Source: Streptantibioticus silvisoli (GTDB lineage: Bacteria; Actinomycetota; Actinomycetes; Streptomycetales; Streptomycetaceae). Taken from it: a stretch of DNA of 64,000 bases. The position numbers and the translations under genes were made by a program. The notes under the pieces were generated by a model. It had not been told where the DNA came from and did no database searches. It saw only the letters and a program-made list of their open reading frames with translations. The stretch covers positions 62,001 through 126,000 of the forward strand of contig NZ_JAAGKO020000001.1 in assembly GCF_027947535.2 (NCBI RefSeq). The letters are read 5' to 3'. This document shows positions 60,063-64,000 of this stretch, piece by piece (position 1 is the stretch's first letter; every line of letters starts with the position of its first letter).

Positions 60063-61181
60063 ATGCACGATTCAGCGCAGCCGCAACCGCCGGAATCGCC
60101 CGAACCGTCCTCCGACGCAGGCTACGTGTGGCCCGAACCCTGGTGGCGCAGGCCGAAGGTGTGGGTTGCCGTCGGCTCGGTGTGCGCGGTCGTCGCCGCC
60201 GGTACGGCGTGGGGCGTGACGCGCGATGCCAAGCCGTCGACGTTCACCCTGCACGGCGCGGTGAGTCTGCGGTGGGTCGACCGTACGGCCCGGAGCACGA
60301 CGGCCGGCCCCGGGTGCACGGGAGGTGGCGCGGCGGGGATCTACTCCTCGGTGCACGAGGGTACGACCGTGGAGGTCGACAACTCCTCCAGGGTCGAGGT
60401 GGCGATGGGCACGTTGGGTGCCGGGCGGCCGGATTCGGTGTCGTCCCCCACGGCGTGCCGCTTCACGTTCGTGGTCTCGAAGGTGCCGGCCGGGTCGCGG
60501 TCCTGCGCGTTCCGGTTCGGGATCTTCGGCGACGGCCCGTATCCGCAGGCCGTGCTGAAGGACGGGTTCCTGCTGGGCCTGGGCCGACCCGCCCCGGAGC
60601 GCGGGGCCGGGCGTCCGGCGGCGTCGGCCGTGCGGAGGTGCTCCGCCGGCCGGTCAGGTTCCGTAGGTCTGGACGGTCGGGGAGTGCCCGTTCCAGGTGC
60701 AGAAGACCGACGAGGTGTGGAGGCCGGAGGTGAAGTCCACCCGGATCCAGCCGGGTTGCTTCCACACCCGCGTCGACCAGCCGGTGTCCGGGGTCGCCGA
60801 GACGAAGGACGCCGCGGCCGGGCCCAGGTCCAGCACCACGCGGCCGCCGCTGACCGGGTAGCTGTGCACGTCACCCGTGGCCCCGGCCGCGTTCGGGACG
60901 GGCCGGGCGGTGCCGGGCGGCTGCTGCGGACCGGTCCCGGCGGACGCCGTACCGGAGGGACCGCCGCCGGACGGCACCGCCGCCGAGGTGCCGGGGGCCG
61001 GCGGGCGCGGCCGGGAGGTGGACGACGTGCGGGGCGGCGGGCTCGGCGCGGTGGACAGCGGCAGCGCGCGCGGCGGGTCGTCGACGGTGCCGGTCAGCAC
61101 CGTGTGCACGCCGAACCACGACAGCGCGACGGCCGTGCTCGTCGCCAGCGTCCACGCCGCGCCATGGGCCAATCCTCGTAG
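60063..61181 (+). CDS. Membrane-anchored protein whose normal 3' end appears lost
   Basis: The first about 174 codons (to about 60584) look real: a cytoplasmic Pro-rich start, a transmembrane anchor (WVAVGSVCAVVAAGTAWG) and an extracellular domain with TFTLHGAVSLRW, GPGCTGGGAAGIYSSV, VAMGTLGAGRPD and CRFTFVVSKVPAGS. This resembles a common Streptomyces family that ends shortly after this point. Here no stop follows; the frame runs on as Arg/Gly-rich sequence antisense to the gene at 60654-61184. A point change or indel near 60590 probably removed the stop, so the functional end is uncertain. Confidence 0.5.
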   Translation: MHDSAQPQPPESPEPSSDAGYVWPEPWWRRPKVWVAVGSVCAVVAAGTAWGVTRDAKPSTFTLHGAVSLRWVDRTARSTTAGPGCTGGGAAGIYSSVHEGTTVEVDNSSRVEVAMGTLGAGRPDSVSSPTACRFTFVVSKVPAGSRSCAFRFGIFGDGPYPQAVLKDGFLLGLGRPAPERGAGRPAASAVRRCSAGRSGSVGLDGRGVPVPGAEDRRGVEAGGEVHPDPAGLLPHPRRPAGVRGRRDEGRRGRAQVQHHAAAADRVAVHVTRGPGRVRDGPGGAGRLLRTGPGGRRTGGTAAGRHRRRGAGGRRARPGGGRRAGRRARRGGQRQRARRVVDGAGQHRVHAEPRQRDGRARRQRPRRAMGQSS

Positions 61182-61184
61182 CAT
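60654..61184 (-). CDS. Secreted protein of unknown function
   Basis: A 176-aa exported protein. A membrane or signal segment (AAWTLATSTAVALSWFGVHTVLTG) is followed by a Pro/Ser/Thr linker and a C-terminal domain of about 75 residues (SGGRVVLDLGPAAASFVSATPDTGW; WIRVDFTSGLHTSSVFCTWNGHSPTV). Genes of this layout are often found divergent from OmpR-type two-component systems in Streptomyces, as here. Overlaps the run-on tail of the opposite gene. No enzyme motif. Confidence 0.75.
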   Translation of the reverse strand: MLRGLAHGAAWTLATSTAVALSWFGVHTVLTGTVDDPPRALPLSTAPSPPPRTSSTSRPRPPAPGTSAAVPSGGGPSGTASAGTGPQQPPGTARPVPNAAGATGDVHSYPVSGGRVVLDLGPAAASFVSATPDTGWSTRVWKQPGWIRVDFTSGLHTSSVFCTWNGHSPTVQTYGT

Positions 61185-61520
61185 GGTCGCCCATCCTGCC
61201 TCACCGCTGTCCGGCGTCGAGCAGCGCCCGGGGTGAGCCGGTGCGTACCGCGAGCGCCGCCGCACACGGACCGGGGTGAGCGGATCAGCGCTGCGGGCGG
61301 TGCCGTCCGGCCGTAGAGCGACGCCGTCCGGGCCGCAGAGCCGCACCACCCGACCGCGGAGCCGCCCCCTCCGTACCGCAGAGCGACGCCGTCCGGGCCG
61401 GGCGCGAGGGAATCCGCACCGGAGGAATCCGCACCGTGCCGCCCGACCGGCCCCGAGCCGCCCGGACCACCGCCGAGGCGCCCGGCGGCGCGGCCCGACG
61501 CATGACGTACGGTGCCGGGC
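61185..61520. other. Divergent control region with imperfect repeats
   Basis: A 336-base spacer between the secreted-protein gene and the response regulator. The word agagcgacgccgtccgggcc occurs twice (near 61316 and 61379), and aatccgcacc is doubled near 61415-61435. No clear promoter could be chosen. Confidence 0.45.
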
Positions 61521-62228
61521 ATGGCAAGTGTGCTCGTGGTCGAGGACGACCAGTTCGTACGGTCGGCGCTGATCCGGCACCTCACCGAGGCGGCGCACAG
61601 CGTGCGCAGCGTCGGCACCGCGCTGGAGGCGCTGCGTGAGGTCGCGCAGCTCGGCTTCGACGTGGTGGTGCTGGACCTGGGGCTGCCCGATCTCGACGGT
61701 TCCGAGGCGCTCAAGATGCTGCGCGGCATCACCGACGTGCCGGTGATCATCGCCACCGCCCGCGACGACGAGGCCGAGATCGTCCGGCTGCTGAACGCGG
61801 GGGCCGACGACTACCTCGTCAAGCCGTTCTCCGTGGAGCACCTCTCGGCGCGGATGGCGGCCGTCCTGCGGCGGTCGCGTGCCACCCAGGCGTCCCAGGT
61901 GCTGCGGGTCGGCGGGCTGCACGTCGACGTGCAGCGGCGGGAGGCCGCGCTCGACGGCGCCGTGCTGGACCTGACGCGCCGCGAGTTCGACCTGCTGGCC
62001 TTCCTCGCCGCCCGGCCCGGCATCGTGGTCGCCCGGCGCGAACTGCTCACCGAGGTCTGGCGGCAGTCCTACGGCGACGACCAGACCATCGACGTGCACC
62101 TGTCCTGGCTGCGTCGCAAGCTCGGCGAGACCGCGGCCCGGCCCCGTTACCTGCACACGCTGCGCGGGGTCGGCGTCAAGATCGAGCCGCCGGCGGCGGG
62201 CGCGCCGGCCGGGGAGCCGGTGCGATGA
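61521..62228 (+). CDS. OmpR-family response regulator
   Basis: A 235-aa response regulator. The receiver has acidic residues D9/D10, phospho-acceptor D52 (VVVLDLGLPDLDG) and K101 (YLVKPFS). The DNA-binding winged helix spans about 130-225, with LTRREFDLLAFLAARPG and TIDVHLSWLRRKLGE. Start is the ATG at 61521 (a GTG at 61512 is also in frame). Its stop region overlaps the kinase start by 4 bases, forming a co-translated pair. Confidence 0.95.
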   Translation: MASVLVVEDDQFVRSALIRHLTEAAHSVRSVGTALEALREVAQLGFDVVVLDLGLPDLDGSEALKMLRGITDVPVIIATARDDEAEIVRLLNAGADDYLVKPFSVEHLSARMAAVLRRSRATQASQVLRVGGLHVDVQRREAALDGAVLDLTRREFDLLAFLAARPGIVVARRELLTEVWRQSYGDDQTIDVHLSWLRRKLGETAARPRYLHTLRGVGVKIEPPAAGAPAGEPVR

Positions 62229-63652
62229 GATGGGCGCTGGTCAAGGTCGTGGTCGCGGTGACCGTGATGGTGGTGCTGGCGTTCGCGGTGCCGCTGGGTC
62301 TGGTGGTCCGCGAGACAGCCAGGGACCAGGCGCTCACCACCGCGGAACGGCAGGCCGCCGCCATCGACCCGGCGCTGGCCATCACCACCGACCGCGCCGC
62401 CCTGGAGCGCGCGGTGGCCTCCACCCAGGCGGGCGCCGAGGGGCGGATCGCGGTGCGGCTGCCCGGCGGGGGCACGGGCGCCGGGGCCGGGATCGGCCGG
62501 CAGCGGGCGCCGCAGGCGGACGTGGACACCGCCGCCCGGCTCGGCAGGGCCTTCACCATCGCCGTCCCCGGCGGCTACACCCTGCTGCGGCCGACGGCGG
62601 TGGACACCGGGTTCGCGGTGGTCGAGGTCTTCGTGCCGGACGGTGACGTCACCGACGGGGTCACCACCGCGTGGGGGATCCTCGCCCTGGTCGGCCTCGG
62701 TCTGGTGATCGGCTCGGTGGCCGTGGCCGACCGGCTCGGCACCCGCGTGGTCCGGCCGGCCCGGCGGCTCGCGGCGGCCGCCCGCGACCTGGGCGGCGGT
62801 GACCTCGGCGTCCGGGTCAGGGAGGACGGACCCACCGAACTGCGTTCGGCAGCCGCCGCGTTCAACTCGATGGCCGACCAGGTGACACAACTGCTGGCCA
62901 ACGAGCGGGAGTTGGCGGCGGACCTGTCGCACCGGCTGCGGACTCCGCTGACGGTGCTGCGGCTGAACGCCGCCTCGCTCGGCGACAGTCAGGCCGCCGA
63001 GCAGACCCGGGAGGCCGTCGCGCAGCTGGAGCGCGAGGTCGACCGGATCATCCGCAGCGCCCGGGCGCACACCTCGGCGGTGGCGGGCTGCGACGCGGCG
63101 GAGGTGGTCCGGGAGCGGATGTCCTTCTGGTCCGCGCTCGCCGAGGACCAGGGGCGCCCGGTGCGCACCGCCGGGGTGGAGCGGCCGGCCCGGGTGCCGG
63201 TGCCCCGCGCGGAGCTGGCCGCCGCGCTCGACGCCCTGCTCGGCAACGTCTTCCGGCACACCCCGGAGGGCGCCGCGTTCTCCGTCGACGTGCACAGCGG
63301 CGAGGACGCGGTGATCCTGCTGGTCTGCGACGCGGGACCGGGGATCGCGGACCCGGCCGCCGCGCTGCGCCGCGGTCACGGCGACGGCGGTCCCGGGTCC
63401 ACCGGCCTGGGCCTGGACATCGTGCGCCGCGTCGCCGAGTCGACCGGCGGGGACCTCTCGCTGGGCCGCTCGGCGCTGGGCGGCACCGAGGTCCGGATCT
63501 GGCTCGCGCTGCGACCGGGCGGCACCGAGGTCCGCCGCGGACACCGGGTGCCGCGCCGCCGCCGGACCGCGCCGGGCGCCCACGGCGCGACGCGCAAGGA
63601 CGCGAAGGACACCAGGAAGGCCGCGGGCGCGAAGTACGCCGAAGACACCTAG
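62225..63652 (+). CDS. Sensor histidine kinase
   Basis: A 475-aa membrane kinase. TM1 is residues 6-27, an extracellular sensor of about 115 residues follows, and TM2 is about 143-163. A HAMP domain follows (RLGTRVVRPARRLAAAARDL). The DHp helix has phospho-accepting H236 in ADLSHRLRTPLTVLRLN. The ATPase has the N box GNVFRHTPEG, G1 DAGPGIAD and G2 GSTGLGLDIVRRVAE. The final 40 residues are basic and Lys/Asp/Ala-rich. Partner of the preceding regulator; signal unknown. Confidence 0.94.
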   Translation: MRWALVKVVVAVTVMVVLAFAVPLGLVVRETARDQALTTAERQAAAIDPALAITTDRAALERAVASTQAGAEGRIAVRLPGGGTGAGAGIGRQRAPQADVDTAARLGRAFTIAVPGGYTLLRPTAVDTGFAVVEVFVPDGDVTDGVTTAWGILALVGLGLVIGSVAVADRLGTRVVRPARRLAAAARDLGGGDLGVRVREDGPTELRSAAAAFNSMADQVTQLLANERELAADLSHRLRTPLTVLRLNAASLGDSQAAEQTREAVAQLEREVDRIIRSARAHTSAVAGCDAAEVVRERMSFWSALAEDQGRPVRTAGVERPARVPVPRAELAAALDALLGNVFRHTPEGAAFSVDVHSGEDAVILLVCDAGPGIADPAAALRRGHGDGGPGSTGLGLDIVRRVAESTGGDLSLGRSALGGTEVRIWLALRPGGTEVRRGHRVPRRRRTAPGAHGATRKDAKDTRKAAGAKYAEDT

Positions 63653-63865
63653 GACACCAAGAACGCCCAGGACATCAGGTACGCCGGGTACGCCCGGGAC
63701 AGGTCCGGCCGTGGCTGAGCGGGGTGAACCATAACCGTCGCCGATCGCTGCCTTAAGTGCGCCATAAGAACACCGGCGACCGCCCCGAACAGCCCGTTTG
63801 CCGGTTTCCGGGTCACTAGCGTGCTGCCCGGACCCACCCCCTGACGCACACGTGAGGCAGCCCCC

Positions 63866-64000
63866 ATGAGTTCTTCGCACCGCCGCCGTCCCAGCCGCCG
63901 GACCCAGCTGATCGGCGGGGCCGTCGCCACCGCGGCGATCGCCGGTACCGCCTTCGCCCTGGCCGGCTCGGCGCAGGCCGCGACGGTCGGCGCCGCGTAC
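63866..64000 (+). CDS. Secreted protein, N-terminus only
   Basis: The first 45 codons of an exported protein cut by the right edge. SSSHRRRPSRRTQLIGG is the basic n-region, AVATAAIAGTAFALAG the core and SAQAATVG the cleavage region. The mature protein is outside the window, so its function cannot be stated. The upstream 210 bases include CTTA...TAAG (around 63752-63768), possibly an operator. Confidence 0.7.
   Translation, partial: MSSSHRRRPSRRTQLIGGAVATAAIAGTAFALAGSAQAATVGAAY

Overview
The window is very GC-rich (roughly 72-75%), uses GTG/TTG starts freely, and chains its genes by 1-4 nt start/stop overlaps. It carries a spore-former-type contractile injection locus, Tat and Sec secreted proteins and many LuxR/TetR/LysR/two-component regulators. 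This fits a Streptomyces-like actinomycete (family Streptomycetaceae). No rRNA, tRNA, CRISPR array, transposase or integrase was seen.

Layout. (1) 1-21474 is an almost complete extracellular-type contractile injection system (eCIS) locus of the Streptomyces kind: a divergent partial gene at the left edge, a LuxR-type regulator, a secreted beta-propeller/DUF11 protein, cap (DUF4255), AAA+ ATPase, sheath, inner tube, small accessory proteins, a 1087-aa disordered protein, second tube protein, LysM hub, spike, PAAR tip, gp25 and two baseplate wedge proteins, and a zinc-ribbon/transmembrane/discoidin protein matching CisA. No tail-fibre gene is visible, as expected for Streptomyces particles that stay in the cytoplasm. 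(2) 21475-26700 holds a repeat-rich spacer, a secreted B-lectin, a methyltransferase, a GT39-like membrane protein and a decayed strip containing an ABC-transporter fragment and a frameshifted carrier protein. (3) 26758-28575 is a Tat-secreted beta-helix protein behind a LacI-type operator.

(4) 28779-43611 looks like a compact biosynthetic gene cluster that I cannot match to a known product: a stand-alone condensation domain, divergent from an operon encoding a radical SAM enzyme, an adenylate-kinase-like protein, a likely Fe(II)/2OG oxygenase, a C-terminally short pyruvate-kinase-like protein, an AMP-dependent ligase, a group IV PLP decarboxylase, an acyl-CoA-dehydrogenase-like flavoprotein, a free acyl carrier protein, an NTP_transf_5 nucleotidyltransferase and a heterodimeric ABC exporter. 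The inferred logic is that an acid or amino acid is adenylated, loaded on the carrier, decarboxylated, desaturated and otherwise tailored there, released or condensed by the C domain, and exported. The adenylate-kinase/pyruvate-kinase pair could recycle AMP to ATP. This is the best candidate for an undescribed system in the window.

(5) 43676-64000 is ordinary accessory chromosome: TetR/hydrolase pair with a double operator, LLM oxidoreductase, secreted beta-helix/DUF11 protein, glyoxalase-like protein, phosphotransferase, secreted protein, aldo/keto reductase, beta-family protein, small P-loop kinase, PL7 alginate lyase, LysR with cupin and DoxX genes, and an OmpR-type two-component system. 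Within it lies a tandem pair of nearly identical 59-aa glycine-rich secreted peptides (56710-56889 and 57072-57251). Short tandem repeats (9, 13, 20, 39 and 61 bp) are unusually common between genes throughout.
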